23,486 nt of DNA from Nemertoderma westbladi (Eukaryota; Xenacoelomorpha; Nemertodermatida; Nemertodermatidae): assembly GCA_032718475.1 (NCBI GenBank), contig JAUCBJ010003631.1, positions 1 through 23,486 of the forward strand, read 5' to 3'. Every line of letters begins with the position of its first letter. The stretch's first letter is position 1. The position numbers were made by a program, and so were the translations under genes. Shown here one piece after another: positions 1-10,976 of the stretch. The notes beneath the pieces are model-generated. The model was not told the DNA's origin. It saw nothing but the letters and a program-made list of their open reading frames with translations, and ran no database searches.

Positions 1-204
1 GTTATATTATATATATTAGTTTAGTTTAGTTTAGATTAGATTAGTATTATTATTATACTATAGTTAATAAAAACAGTATTTCATTCGGGGGATGGAATGG
101 ATACAACTTGTCTGAATACAAAAGCAAAGCAAAAAGCAAACAGTCGGCCGAAGCCGGAGGCGACCCGAAGGCTCCTCTTTCGATAGCTGCTACCCGAGGG
201 TAGG

Positions 205-470
205 GGTGGGCGCTACTCCTATCCCAAGATTTGCTCCCAGTTATTTAACTGGTACTGTCTGAATACAATCGGGCCGTTTACCTTACAAAATGAAAAATAA
301 GAATGTGCGAAGTTAAGAACAGTCGGGGGGGGGGGAGTGTCTGGGGGGGAAGTGTCTGGGGGGGAAGTGTCCGGGGGGAAGTGTCCTACTTGAACGGGGG
401 GGAACTGTCCGGGCGGGAAGTGTCCGAACACCCTGAAGGATATATCTACGTATTGTAGCATTCCCCTAGC
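205..470. repeat. Dispersed repeat copy A with G-rich minisatellite
   Basis: This block shares its left flank (GGGCCGTTTACCTTAC, then AAAATGAAAAATA, then GTGCGAAGTTAAGAACAGTC) and its right flank (GAAGGATATAT, then TACGTATTGTAGCATTCCCCTAG) with a second block at about 985-1179. Between the flanks lie tandem G-rich units of roughly 15 bp of the form GGGGGGGAAGTGTCC, at about 324-430. One interruption, TCCTACTTGAACG, also occurs in copy B as TCCTACTTGAGCG, so the array was present before the copies separated. No coding potential: the long open frame on the minus strand simply translates the minisatellite into a proline-rich string. The outer element boundaries are uncertain. Confidence 0.75.
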
Positions 471-790
471 TTTGAATCATCAGATAATAAATTGACTAAG
501 CCTAAAGTAAGAGCTGTATTGAATGTTAACCAAATTAATATATAAATTACTACAATATTATATAATTCAACAAAATCCTATTAAAAATATTGCAAGTAAC
601 CAGGAAATTTAATATTTAGTGTGTATAATATCTATATATATAGTATGTATATCAATATGTAATTCTGAACACAGAATACAGGTCGACGCTTGTCGATTTT
701 ACCCTGGAGAGGTATAATTTTGATTGCAACAATAATTACATTAATATTACATAATGATACCTATAATTAAAACAATTAATTATTATAATT
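471..790. other. AT-rich interval, nothing recognised
   Basis: AT-rich DNA with many TATATA runs between the two G-rich repeat copies. No open frame, RNA gene or repeat family was recognised, apart from the shared flank segment that begins just after it at about 793. Confidence 0.5.
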
Positions 791-984
791 CTATAGTTAA
801 TAAAAACAGTATATCATTCGGGGGATGGAATTTATAGGTCATCTAATTAATTGTTTAAAGACTAGCAAACAATACGATGTAATTGCATTGATAAAACCCA
901 TAAATAAAACTTGGATATAAAATGTAAAATCGGGATGCAAAAGATCACTTTCTGAGCTACGAAAGGAAAATTGGCACAACTTAT

Positions 985-1179
985 CTGGATACAAGCGGTC
1001 CGTTTACCTTACAAAATGAAAAATACGAATGTGCGAAGTTAAGAACAGTCGGGGGGGAAGTGTCCGGGGGGGAAGTGTCCTACTTGAGCGGGGGGGAACT
1101 GTCCGGGGGGGAAGTGTCCGGGGGGGAAGTGTCCGAACACCCTGAAGGATATATATACGTATTGTAGCATTCCCCTAGG
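985..1179. repeat. Dispersed repeat copy B with G-rich minisatellite
   Basis: Second copy of the block at 205-470, in the same orientation, with an array of GGGGGGGAAGTGTCC units at about 1048-1130. Unit number and order differ from copy A, with expansion before the TCCTACTTGAGCG interruption in A and after it in B. This indicates unit gain or loss after duplication. A further shared segment lies upstream of each: TTAATAAAAACAGTAT, then TCATTCGGGGGATGGAAT, at 64-98 and 798-832. The two copies may therefore be pieces of one larger duplicated or transposed unit. Confidence 0.75.
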
Positions 1180-3257
1180 CCCTCTACACGGCCCATCCCA
1201 TTCATCACTATAATTTTCACGGTGTTTATTAGTGAATGGCAGGTTTAAACACTATTAACACTATTCGAGTTTTACTTAATAAATTAAAACAGGTTTAGTG
1301 ATAATACAAATATTTAGTAAAATATTTGATATGTCCCACAATGGTTAAACCTCCTTATTTGTCACATTAAATGTGACAATCAAAATATTCAATGAAATAT
1401 GAATTTATGATTTCTTGCTTATCCTTGTATAATCGAAATAATGATAGTTTGATATGATGGCAAAATAAAATCGTAAAATAGTAATATTATTTAATACTCA
1501 AAATACAAAAAGATATTACCATATACTCCATGATTCATAAAGCAATCCAAGTTTAATTATACTAGAAGAAGGTACATAGAAAATGTAAATCTTCGGCAAT
1601 CACAAAAAGGATTATCCCAGATTGGAATACACAGAAATACCACAAGAAACTTTAATACTGTAATAATTGGAATATAGTGTTAAATCAGGGACGAGTTACA
1701 CCTGTCTTTAAAAAAGATGACCCATTTGGAGGATCGTTTGGTTCCAGGGAAAATTGAGGCACATGTGATACATAATAACTGATAATGATTATGCTTATAA
1801 GTTACAGAACAGATTCTTTACATAGTGACTATGGCATGTGCAGTGAATGTGCAATTCAATTAGCTATTTTTAATGCGCCCATGTGAAGAATACCAGGTCA
1901 ATTTATGTGGCACAAGCACTGTACGTGTTAAATGAGGTACGATATATGTACCTTATTTGTATTCAATTTATTGTAAATATAGTAGAAGAATTTGCATCTC
2001 TTTTGTAAGAAAAGCTATTAATTAATTTTTAGAAATACTGATTAACGAGAGCGAATTTCCTAGGACATTTGGGTTCATTTAATATGTGCTATGTGGGAGC
2101 ATCTTCTGGTTTATTATATACATATAATAATATCATCCCGAATCTTAGATTAATTGTATATTATATTCATGGCCGCTAGAAGCCTATTCGGTTTGTTTAT
2201 TTGCACAACAATAGTGTCAATAGTAATGTATAAGTCTAAACCACCTCTGTTGGTTGCTAGGCCAGGCGGTGTGATAAGTTACTCCTTTTTGGTAGCTATG
2301 CAAGGTTTTATCGCAGCCCCATTGGCTAGGTTGAAAGCGTGGTGCGAAAGCATACCATTTTTGCGGACAAAATATTACATTAGTTAGTAAGTTTATCATT
2401 TGATTTTTTTTATTGATGATTGCAGGAGAATTGAGGGTTGAACTAAGGGATTCTCAATTTTACTCCTTAGAGATTTCGGACTGGACTAGCATGAACGAGA
2501 TAAGTACATGGGGTTGCGGCATTCGCGTCAGTATATTAGATTAAAGCCGTCATCCTAGCGATGTGAACAATAAACTAGAGATATTAGTTTTTGAACAAAA
2601 TTATAAAATTATATATCACCCTGTGCCCTTGCGGAAAATCCTTGCGGATTGTCTGTAAATAGCGAGATGTTCTGTCTTTAGTAACGAACTTCCTCTCTGG
2701 AGACTGTATCCTAGGGATAGGCTACACGTTGGCCGTGGTTAGCATCATCTGTCTGTCCGTGGACAGGAAGAGTATTAGTTCTTCCGCTGTTTACGGGTGG
2801 ATTGGCAGTGTTTGGCGGATATTAGTGGGAAGACTGCCGGACTAGACCCAGCACCGGTAGTTGAGCCTGCATTTAGAACGGAACGGCTTGAGGTATTCAC
2901 CTTCGACCCCTGAATTGTCACTTATCCAGCGAAGAACTACTTGTCCCTCGAGAACCAAAATAAGAACATTGGTGATTTCGGTTCCTATTTAACAATGCAA
3001 ATATGGTTTTTCTCCAAGATGGCGAGGGAAAGTAATTAAAATTTGGTTTAGATTTGAAGCTCTTCCACAGACAGTTGGCAGTTCGGCGTCTGCATTTAAG
3101 TGCCAGTAGGCCTACTGGTACATATTGTTTTCCGGTTTGAATTTTTTGGATTGAACTGTTAGGTGGTAGTTAGGTACTTGGCAGGATTTCCTCGACTTCT
3201 GGAGCCAGTAGGTGGAGTTACCATCACCCCATCACCATTATGATGACACACACATGT
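1180..3257. other. Intergenic DNA without recognised genes
   Basis: About 2 kb with no credible coding region. A small hairpin lies at 1197-1240 (CCATTCATCACTA pairing with TTAGTGAATGG). The open frame at 2154-2387 has no recognisable domain and overlaps an opposite open frame, so I treat it as chance. The segment 2640-2950 is less AT-rich, but I recognise neither a SINE nor an exon in it. A perfect 16-bp palindrome, CCAGTAGGCCTACTGG, is at 3103-3118. Confidence 0.5.
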
Positions 3258-3580
3258 AGAACATTATTAGAGATATTTTTTTATGGTAGCTAGTGTTTTT
3301 TACTAGCTTTTATTTTTTGAAATTTTAAAAATACTGTATTTTTTTTATTTTTGTTATTGGTAAGTGTTCGAGAACATTATTAGAGATATTTTTTTATGGT
3401 AGCTAGTGTTTTTTACTAGCTTTTATTTTTTGAAATTTTAAAAATACTGTATTTTTTTTATTTTTGTTATTGGTAAGTGTTCGAGAACATTATTATATAT
3501 TATTTATTAAGGTGTAGCTAGTGTTTTTTTTACTAGCTAGCATTTTCTTGAAATTATAAAAAAAAACTTGTTAAAACATT
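3258..3580. repeat. 113-bp tandem repeat, left arm of an inverted repeat
   Basis: Two essentially identical 113-bp units (3258-3370 and 3371-3483) are followed by a diverged third unit to about 3580. Each starts AGAACATTATTAGAGATATT and contains a hairpin, GCTAGTGTTTTTTACTAGC. The near-perfect identity of the first two units points to recent duplication. A related sequence occurs in the opposite orientation at about 3780-3945, making the whole stretch foldback-like. Confidence 0.85.
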
Positions 3581-3779
3581 GATATTTCAGAATTAGGCCT
3601 AAACTGTTGCAGATTATATTAATTACCAAAAATATTGATTATATTATAACAGTCCCTGAATGAGATCCAGCTATTATCTAGGATAAAAATTTAGGCTTGT
3701 TAACCAACCAACAACAAATACAGTTTACATACACAATATATAAAAAAAATCAGTTTTAAACATTTTAATGACATACTAT

Positions 3780-3945
3780 TACTAGCTAGTAAATAATTCA
3801 AAAGCTCCATAAAAACACCATAGCTACCATAACTACTAATGTTAACAAAAAAAAGTAAAATTTTTTTATTTTTCAAAAAAATACTAGCTAGTAAAAAATA
3901 CACTAGCTACCATATAATAATATCTATTAAGGTTCTAGAACATTC
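3780..3945. repeat. Right arm of the AT-rich inverted repeat
   Basis: This is the reverse complement of the 113-bp unit family. It contains ATACTAGCTAGTAAAAAATA followed by CACTAGCTACCATA, then TAATATCTATTAAGG and TTCTAGAACATTC. Read on the minus strand this gives TTCTAGAACC, TTAATAGATATT and ATATGGTAGCTAGTG, matching the start of the left-arm unit. A second, more diverged half unit with ACTAGCTAGTAAA and CATAGCTACCATA precedes it. The spacer of about 200 bp (3581-3779) is AT-rich and non-coding. With the left arm it would form a MITE or small foldback element of about 690 bp; no target duplication was identified. Confidence 0.65.
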
Positions 3946-3970
3946 ACAATTATATAGTACCAATTAAATT

Positions 3971-4069
3971 TGGTCCTGGACAATTCGGTCCCGGACAATT
4001 CTGTCCCATTAATATGTATGTTTTGGGACCGAATTGTCCGGACCGAATTGTCCGGGACCGTATTGTCCT
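3971..4069. repeat. Hairpin of 15-bp GGACAATTC-type units
   Basis: The left arm (3971-4007) consists of units such as GGTCCTGGACAATTC and GGTCCCGGACAATTC. The right arm (4025-4069) consists of the complementary GGGACCGAATTGTCCG, GACCGAATTGTCCG and GGACCGTATTGTCC. The loop of about 17 bp is AT-rich. The structure abuts the end of the LINE endonuclease remnant, whose homology stops near 4075. Confidence 0.8.
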
Positions 4070-4074
4070 GCTTC

Positions 4075-4600
4075 CTCCTGTTTCGAGGGTATACAGGAAC
4101 TGTTTGTGGAGCTGCTAACTTAACTGCTTCTGTGAAGGCAGTATAGCCCTCACAGTGATCCTCCGCCTCAGAGGCAAGAACCTCATACCTGTTGCTCAGC
4201 TGTAGTGTGAAGCTGGATCTCACACTTGGCTGTTGCAACAGAGAGGACCAGTCATGCCGCGGCAAGGCAGATTTCGTTGTTCTGCTAGAACGCAGACTAA
4301 GTCTTACCTTGACCACAATAAGGCGGTGATCACTGGAGAAGGGACGAAGTGTAAAAACATTACAGTCTTGTATAGAGCTCCTGTATTTCCTACGAAACAG
4401 AATATGGTCTATCTGGGACTTGTGACCACTGGGTTCACTATGAATCCATAGCTTTCCAGTTCGCTTCTTGAACTGGGTTCCAGCCGAAAACAATCCATTT
4501 GCATAAATAAAATCCTGAAGATGGACGGAATTTCGGTTAGCACTATCGCTATAGACCCAAGGAGATGCTGGTTTGCCATTCCACAGGGGGGTGTCGCAGT
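4075..4600 (-). pseudogene. LINE ORF2 remnant: C-terminal part of APE endonuclease
   Basis: The minus-strand frame is open from about 4595 down to the hairpin at 4070. It carries the C-terminal signature of an apurinic-like endonuclease of a non-LTR retrotransposon: a block FKKRTGKLW, then QIDHILFRRKY, then the catalytic FSSDHRLIVVKV with its SDH triad residues, then RLSLRSS. This domain nicks target DNA to start target-primed reverse transcription. The arrangement GKLW, QIDHIL, SDHR and LSLR resembles RTE/BovB-type endonucleases; family assignment is by motif memory only. An in-frame TGA lies just upstream of TACTGCGACACC. The N-terminal two thirds of the domain and the following reverse transcriptase are absent, so this is a dead fragment. 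It may or may not belong to the same family as the reverse transcriptase remnant at 18.2-19.7 kb. Confidence 0.75.
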
Positions 4601-4990
4601 AGAGTCAGATATGAGCCCCATCACCCATATCTACTCTGACGCACATGACCCACCATTGGCTGTACAGCTCATCTCCTGGGCCATGCCCTGTACCCCTGCT
4701 GCCAGGTGCAGGTCGCAGTGAAGTGCACTCAGAGTGGACATGAGAACACTCTACTCCTGACCAGCCATTGGTAGAACACCATCTGCCTGGCCTGGCCATA
4801 TACCCCTGCGGCCAAGTATATGGGCCCTTAATCCAGGACCAAGGGCATCCTTATCCCAGAAGGAAGGGGGTCCTAGTTACAGGACCAGATTTGTCCTAGT
4901 AAGAGGGTCTATGCAGCCACAGGTGACACCTCCTTTATGCTGCATGGAGGCGGCAAGTTTTCTTGATCAATGACCTAGAATACCTGACCT
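4601..4990 (-). other. GC-richer segment, possible upstream part of the LINE remnant
   Basis: Continuous with the endonuclease fragment and clearly richer in G+C than its surroundings. It ends at 4980-4996 in a short GACCT repeat (CCTGACCTGACCTGATC). The open frames here on both strands have no recognisable motif. I read it as the 5' part or leader of the same element, joined to the endonuclease end by an internal deletion. It could also be an unrelated repeat. Confidence 0.35.
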
Positions 4991-5049
4991 GACCTGATCA
5001 ACAGGTAGGAAGGAAGACAACAGATTGATCAAATCAATCATGGTGGAAT

Positions 5050-5240
5050 TTTCTAAGTTTACCGTGAAACAAAGTATTCCACCACTACAACCTTCACACT
5101 TCTCTTGGCTATCTAAACATTGGAGAACCTTTTATCAACTATTTCGAGACCAATGTTGCTCAACAGGATTTCTCATCAACTGAGAAATTCAACTACCTTA
5201 TACCAGCAGTTAAGAGGTCAACCAAAGGAACTGGTAAGTA
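5050..5240 (+). pseudogene. BEL/Pao-like gag remnant, frameshifted
   Basis: Two partial frames read as one degraded protein. The first, from about 5076, gives PPLQPSHFS...SKHWRTF. After a one-base insertion near 5130 (in the CCTTTTATC run) the next frame gives INYFETNV, then STEKFNYLIPAV. The pattern W..F...FE..V......S..EKFNYL is the hallmark I associate with the gag-like region of BEL/Pao LTR retrotransposons (the domain called DUF1759). A possible splice-donor-like GGTAAGTA follows at 5230. No LTR, protease or reverse transcriptase is present nearby. The assignment rests on about 50 residues, so it is tentative. A domain search with the two frames would decide it. Confidence 0.45.
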
Positions 5241-6206
5241 TGTTTATAGGCGACGACAATGCCTTTGATATATGTTTCATGAGCCACTTATCCTAGGATA
5301 TATTGTACTTGGATTCCCAATGTTTGGGCGTTGATTTCATCAGCAGTGACTTTGCACTGCACTGTATCCGGCGTAATACAGACCTGTGCAGGTATCGATT
5401 TTTTAATTTCTAAGAATTCGTAGTTTTCCAATGGATAGTCTCAAAGCGTGATTAGTTGAATTATCCAATGTCTAACAAATATTGACGACACTCACACACA
5501 GAGAAAGTCCTGGGGCACAGCAGAATATTCATTATTCAGTATTCATTACCCAGTCTATATTTGAATATTGGGCTTTTTGTACTGTGAATATTGCTGTATC
5601 ATACTAATTCTATGATTTCTTATTTATATTTACATTTTGTCATTTTATAAATGCTTTATTTTAACAATTTAAGATTCCGTTTGCTCCTGTTCCTGCTTCT
5701 GGATTCTGGCAGTACCAGAGATATTCATATATTTACATACTACGGCAGCTGCATCCAAATGATGTATGAAATACGGTAGATTACACCACCGACTGCTGCA
5801 AACAATGCAGCATACACCGACAAAACAGTTCAAAATAGACCATCCTCAGACAGTGCAAGATGTATTACTCTCCATTTAGTCCATGGCAGCATTTCATACA
5901 TATGAGTGTGATAACAAGCCCATCTCAAGCAAGGAGCCGAGATCCATGCCATGCTGAGTTAAGCAGCCATTTTTCCCTACCTACAATGATATTCTTTTCA
6001 CTTTAAGAAATACTTCAGAAATTGACATTATCGACAAAACATCGGCGAATTAATAATATCTCGTCTCAGTGGTAAGTTATCAATTAAAGTAAAGGGAGAA
6101 TTTTACAGTTTGAGGCACGTTATTCTAAACAAAACAATAAACGGAAGTCAATAAAACAGGTTACAGTTTTATTTTTGGGAGTAATCAATCAGCTGTTATA
6201 TGCGCC
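5241..6206. other. Intergenic DNA, nothing recognised
   Basis: About 970 bp of mixed composition. No open frame with a motif, no RNA gene and no tandem repeat stands out. It contains scattered stops in all frames. Confidence 0.5.
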
Positions 6207-6210
6207 TTAA

Positions 6211-6488
6211 GGCCCGTTCACATCCAGGGCCAGCGGTACACCGCTGACTGTGAACGACCCAACAGGTAGTTGTGCGCTAAACCGCGCGGTTTACCGCAGC
6301 CTATTTAAACAACGTTAAAATAATTAATGTAATTTCCTGTTGAATTCACAGTCGACAGATAGACAATTAGTTACCGCAACGGTACCATATTGGGTGTGAA
6401 CGGGCTCTGGGTAGTGTACCGCTAGCTTACCGCTTCAATACCGCTAGACTACTTTACTGCTCAAGCACCGTTGGATGGGAACGGGGAT
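6211..6488. mobile_element. MITE-like element between TTAA sites
   Basis: A 278-bp element starts GGCCCGTTCACATCCA right after TTAA (6207-6210) and ends with TGGATGGGAACGGGGAT right before TTAA (6489-6492). The ends are imperfect inverted repeats: the left end complemented is TGGATGTGAACGGGCC. TTAA on both sides is the target duplication made by piggyBac-type transposases. An internal second copy of the end, GGGTGTGAACGGGC, lies at 6392-6405, and several ACCGC/GCGGT motifs are scattered inside. It encodes no protein. Its ends are unlike those of the piggyBac derivative at 14.46 kb, so that element is not an obvious relative. Confidence 0.65.
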
Positions 6489-6803
6489 TTAAGTCATCCT
6501 TATCTGTTGGATTTCGCTCATTCATATTTATTCCCTATGACAAAATATAATTATTGCAACGGTTTGCCTATATCTCCTGTCTGCAGTTCGTAACAGTCAT
6601 ATCTGTCAACAGAGACAATTAAATTAACTACACTGATAAAGTGACAAGCTGTAGGCCTACTCTTACATTAGAAGCCATATCTTGATGGCTTTTGCTAACG
6701 GAATCGGATTGAAAAAGTCCTAGCTAATGCAGTATATGAAACTTAATTACAAAATTAAGTATTCATACTGTAGAATAAAATATTTCACATCGGAGGCAGT
6801 TTA

Positions 6804-7275
6804 GAGGCCTGTTTTAAGGCCGCTGACATTAACCTTGCCTACACTGTTTTTAAAGATATATTTCTAAAGGCACTTAATACTGTAGCACCAATTAAAGAAA
6901 TTAGTCTTAAACAACGCACTGAGCCCTGGATGACCTCGGGTATTCTTGGTAATAGCAGAGAAAGAGATAACTATTTGTATAAATTTAGGAAATACCGTGT
7001 TTTAGGTGATTATAATAATTACTGCAAATATAGAAACCTTGTCCAACGGGAAATAAAAAAAGCGAAATCTGAATTATTTGTACAACAAAATAAGTGAGAA
7101 TAAAGATAATCCTAAAAGTCTATGGTCTACCATAAAATCTTTAGGTTATAAAAACCTTAAATCTAAATCGAATATTGTTCTGCAAGATAACGGTGAGCTG
7201 ATTCATGATCATACTCTAGTTAGTAATTTATTTAATAATTATTTTACTAATGTTGCCTCTAATTTAAAATTATAA
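6804..7275 (+). pseudogene. CR1/L2-like LINE remnant: linker between endonuclease and RT
   Basis: One frame from about 6804 reads FKAADINLAYTVFKDIFL, then VAPIKEISLKQRTEPWMTSG, then RERDNYLYKFRKY, ending with IKKAKSELF. A single extra base near 7077 shifts the frame, and it continues YNKISENKDNPKSLW...NLFNNYFTNVASNL to the stop at 7275. The pattern PW.T..I....R..LY..., followed by KSLW..I and F..YF..VA, is typical of the region between the endonuclease and reverse transcriptase in CR1, L2 and related LINEs. Neither catalytic domain remains, so this is a dead fragment truncated at both ends. It differs from the other LINE family in the window. Confidence 0.65.
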
Positions 7276-10040
7276 ATTAATTTATATGTATTCCATCTAA
7301 TTGCTAACACCAAAAAACCGGTGTAAATCTAAAATAGAGACAAACACCCCCCCGGGTTTAATAGGGTTAAGTCCTGTTTAAATTACTTAAAAATGTCTAC
7401 AATTTCGTAGTTCATTTCTGATATCAATTTCCAGTTGAGACGTTTCTCAACTTCAGAACTTATATCGTAAATTACTTGCAAATGCAAACTTCCATCTTAC
7501 AGTGGAAACCATATCCCGCTTTTATTAGGTGGATTCAAAAGATTGATTCGGCAACCAAATGATAGGGGGTTGCAGGAATTGCATTTGCAAACTTGTAAAG
7601 TAAGGTTTCCATCGGAAATCGAAAGTTAAAAGTTATTTACAGTATATTACAGTCATATAATATCGAACTCTTTAGTATGCCAACAAAGTTCCTATGAAGT
7701 CTTATTATTGCGGGGATGGCGTCTACTGTTCCATCTCAGTTGGGTATTTCCAGTTTATCTAAAGTCTAGGTTAGTATGGTTAATGAAACTAGGCCTACGC
7801 GTATTGTTGGAAGAACCTGTAGAAAGTAAATCGGTTGTCGGCGTAGCGTTTACACCAATACCTATAACTTGATTTTGTCCCATTTTATACTAAACTGATT
7901 ACTTCCTCTTACAATTCGGAATATTTCTTCATCAAGGACGTTATTATCTGTCATATTCCACGCCCTTCCAAGCTCCAGTCAATAACCAAAAAGTTAATGA
8001 TTTTTTTAAATTAATTTGAACCTTAACGTTCGGATTCGTACCACGCCTAAACTACAGTATTACCAGTTACACTAGGATACGTCGACTAGTAACTGGATTT
8101 ACAGAATCAGCAATTATCGTATTATTATTAAAAGAAAAAAAAGGTAAAGTTATATTCGGCCGTTACGCCAGGGATTACGGACAAAGTCTGACTACTTATT
8201 TCCAGAACGGTACCCCAAGATCAATATAGTGGAAACTGCAGTATTCATTAACTAACTACAATTTATGGATGCAAGAGGCCTGGGCTATTATTATTTATCT
8301 TTTACATTCAAAATTCACTTTAATAAAATAATAAAATGCGGAGGCACCTCGTCGGACGTAGCTGTTTTTTTTAATTGGTACAGTATAAAACAAGCGTCAC
8401 GACACCATGTTTGTTTCACCGCATAATCTACTGTAGGCTTATTATATAAAGATATACCTAAATAAGAAAGTACAAAATCACAAAAAATAAAGCACAATAA
8501 AAAATTGATGCAAAAATAATCACTCTCAGGAAAAAGCAAGCAGTTTGGGGGGGGGGGGGGGTGGGGGTGGAGGAGAGATCTATTTTTATTATTGAAAGAA
8601 ATGCTTCCTCTTCCAAATAATGTATATCAGTGTTGCGTAACTAATAGCTGCGTAGAATGCGGCAAAATTTTTTTTTTATCTGTAAATTTGTTATCAAATT
8701 TATTCCACAAACAAACAAGAAGGATGTATTAGTTTACAGGCTTACATTATTGTTATTTCTGGGGTGATATATTTTATTAGTTCGTTTATTCAGTTTCGTA
8801 GCATTATAATATTTAGAATTGTTTCGAATGGTAAGGCCCAGAGGTTAATATTCAAATGTTTGACTAAAATGTTAAGTAAGTACTGTAGTTTGCTTGTTAT
8901 ATTTATTTATATTACTTACATTTGTAGGTAGACCCACTCAGTGAGAGTAGCAACTTCACGTTTCTGATTTCCTATTCGAGAGTTTAATTTATTGTGGTAT
9001 ATTTTACCGTATACATCCAGTATAAATAATATTCATTCAATGCATACACGGAAATAAAGAAAGAAAAATAACAAGGAATTCAACATTCAATGTATAACAT
9101 TCCACTTGTTCCTGATTAAATCGCGAATGTTTCACGGTTTAGTGTATCATGGTATAGGTGGTAGTGTAGATGAGGTTACTGGTAATACCTTTCCTCTCTG
9201 ACTTCCCCATAGACTAATCACATCCTCAAGGTGTGAAGGAAATAGGACGGCTGGATCACCTAATGAGCACTTTCAATGAATTTAATTATCAGATGAAGCT
9301 CTCAGAATATGGGAGTAATGCACTAAAAAAGAATTACATTATGGAACTAGAAATCAAAGCATGGGTAACATTTTTGCAGGGAAATAATACGTAGGTAGGT
9401 GTTCCGAACCTTGTTAGTCCAAGAAACAGTAACTGTTCTAGCTATGCACTGGAATATTGATAAGTATCCCCTTAAGTTTCTCTAATCCACGGTTTTGGCG
9501 CAGATATAATATATATTAATAGAGTAGATACAATCCCGGGTCTGTGTGGGGCTACCATTAACATTCATTCAATCCAAACTGGTTGAAAACAAAGACGAAA
9601 CAGTTCCAAAAATGTGCCATTTTCATGACTGTTAGTCAGTTAAAACCTGAGCTATATACTATGCTATGTTAAACGGGCTTAAACATATATGCGCACCACA
9701 AGGATATATAGGTATTAACACGCAAACCGCGCAAATTACTAAAATCAAAATTATAAATAATTGCTTAAAACCAAAACTAATTAATCCTAAAAACATATAG
9801 GCCTAGCTTTCGAGTAGAAGCGAGCGAAAGTAGATAATTACAGTAAGAGAAATAGAGAATTAACTATACATCGGTACAAAATACAAATATCTACAGAGAA
9901 AATGGAAAAGTGAGTCAAACAAGTAAATATATATCTGAACACTACCAATCAAATGTAATGATACCAAATCTATGCAATAATTCTAACAAATAAAACCTTT
10001 TAAAATGTATTCAACTAAAAATCTAAGAAAATATCTCATA
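7276..10040. other. Long interval without recognised genes
   Basis: About 2.8 kb of AT-rich DNA. The only structured parts I see are a G-run at 8546-8575 followed by GTGGGGGTGGAGG, and short poly-A or poly-T tracts. The minus-strand open frame at 8315-8539 has no motif and is probably chance. No RNA gene was recognised. Confidence 0.5.
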
Positions 10041-10049
10041 AAATCAATA

Positions 10050-10102
10050 CAGTGTTGTTGTTGTTGTTGTCTATTATAGGCGTAAATAAATAAATAAATA
10101 AT
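10050..10102. repeat. Microsatellites (TTG)n and (AAAT)n
   Basis: A short TTG repeat at about 10055-10070 is followed closely by AAATAAATAAATAAATAA at about 10084-10102. Simple slippage repeats. Confidence 0.85.
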
Positions 10103-10454
10103 ATCTATATTGTGTCGGCAACTGATATAATTATCGAGTTAATCAATATATAAATAATTGGAGGTAAATAAAGAATGCGTTATTCAATGTAATAATAAGT
10201 ACCAGCTGGGATCATGAGATGAGTTCTAAGACAATAAAACGCATTCTTCAACAATATATAGCCTACTCGGATTGAGAAAGCCCGCATTTGCATTTCCCCA
10301 GGTGGTATTCTATAATCTTACATAATCCAACCTCTACCGCAAGATTCCTTGATTATAACCTAAAACATTCGGCAAATTCGGTGGCGCTAATCTTGATACG
10401 ATCTTTGAAAGGTCAATCAATGATGGTTTCAACTGCCGGAGGTCAGAATAGGAT

Positions 10455-10520
10455 AAAGGTCCGAAAAATCAAGATGAATGTCCGATACACCAGGACGAAG
10501 GCCCGACACAGCAAGGGGCT
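10455..10520. repeat. Short array with GTCCGA core, period about 21 bp
   Basis: Three units in a row share the core AGGTCCGA, ATGTCCGA and AGGCCCGA, spaced about 21 bp apart, with GGACGAAGG between the last two. The same core recurs in arrays at 12.35 kb and, as its complement TCGGAC, at 15.7-16.2 kb. The open frame at 10288-10527 crosses it but has no recognisable domain. Confidence 0.5.
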
Positions 10521-10976
10521 AAGATAAGTTTTAATAAGTTACAAAGTAAATTAATTTAAAATAGATTTTTGTTAAACACCACATCAATATTATTAATTAA
10601 TTATAGCAACAGGAACATAGGCCTACATGCCGTATACACAGTAATAAATTGCAATATATATATAAATATTTTTAGAATATTAATTAAAAAAATAAACAAA
10701 ATATAATTGTCGTATGTGGAGAACCAGTTGTATGCAATAAAGAATAATGGATCTGTAGCGGTTGGAAACTTAACTTCGAACAAAAAACTAAATACCAATA
10801 ATAACTTCAATATATTTGACCAATATACTTTCAGTTTCAACCTGTTGTCTGTTACTGCCTGACTCTTATTGTCTTCTGCAGTACCATCGGTACTGCAGTT
10901 TAACAGGCTACTTGATTATTATAATATATTTAAACCATTTTTATACTACAATGGGAAGCGGAGATATACCGCTTCA

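Noticed and set aside
1-58. TTTAG repeats at the window start as telomere-like DNA
   Set aside because: Only a few irregular TTAGTTTAG and TTAGATTAG words; not the TTAGGG animal telomere repeat and not extended.
219-461. Proline-rich 80-residue open frame on the minus strand
   Set aside because: It is the translation of the G-rich minisatellite; the PPDTS repeats follow the DNA unit, and no start context or homology supports a gene.
2154-2399. Overlapping open frames on both strands
   Set aside because: Short, overlapping on opposite strands and without any recognisable motif; expected by chance in 23 kb.
4233-4721. Plus-strand open frames over the endonuclease remnant
   Set aside because: Shadows of the minus-strand LINE frame, which carries the clear endonuclease motifs.
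8315-8539. Minus-strand frame of 74 residues rich in F, Y and L
   Set aside because: AT-rich sequence gives such compositions by chance; no domain or signal structure visible.
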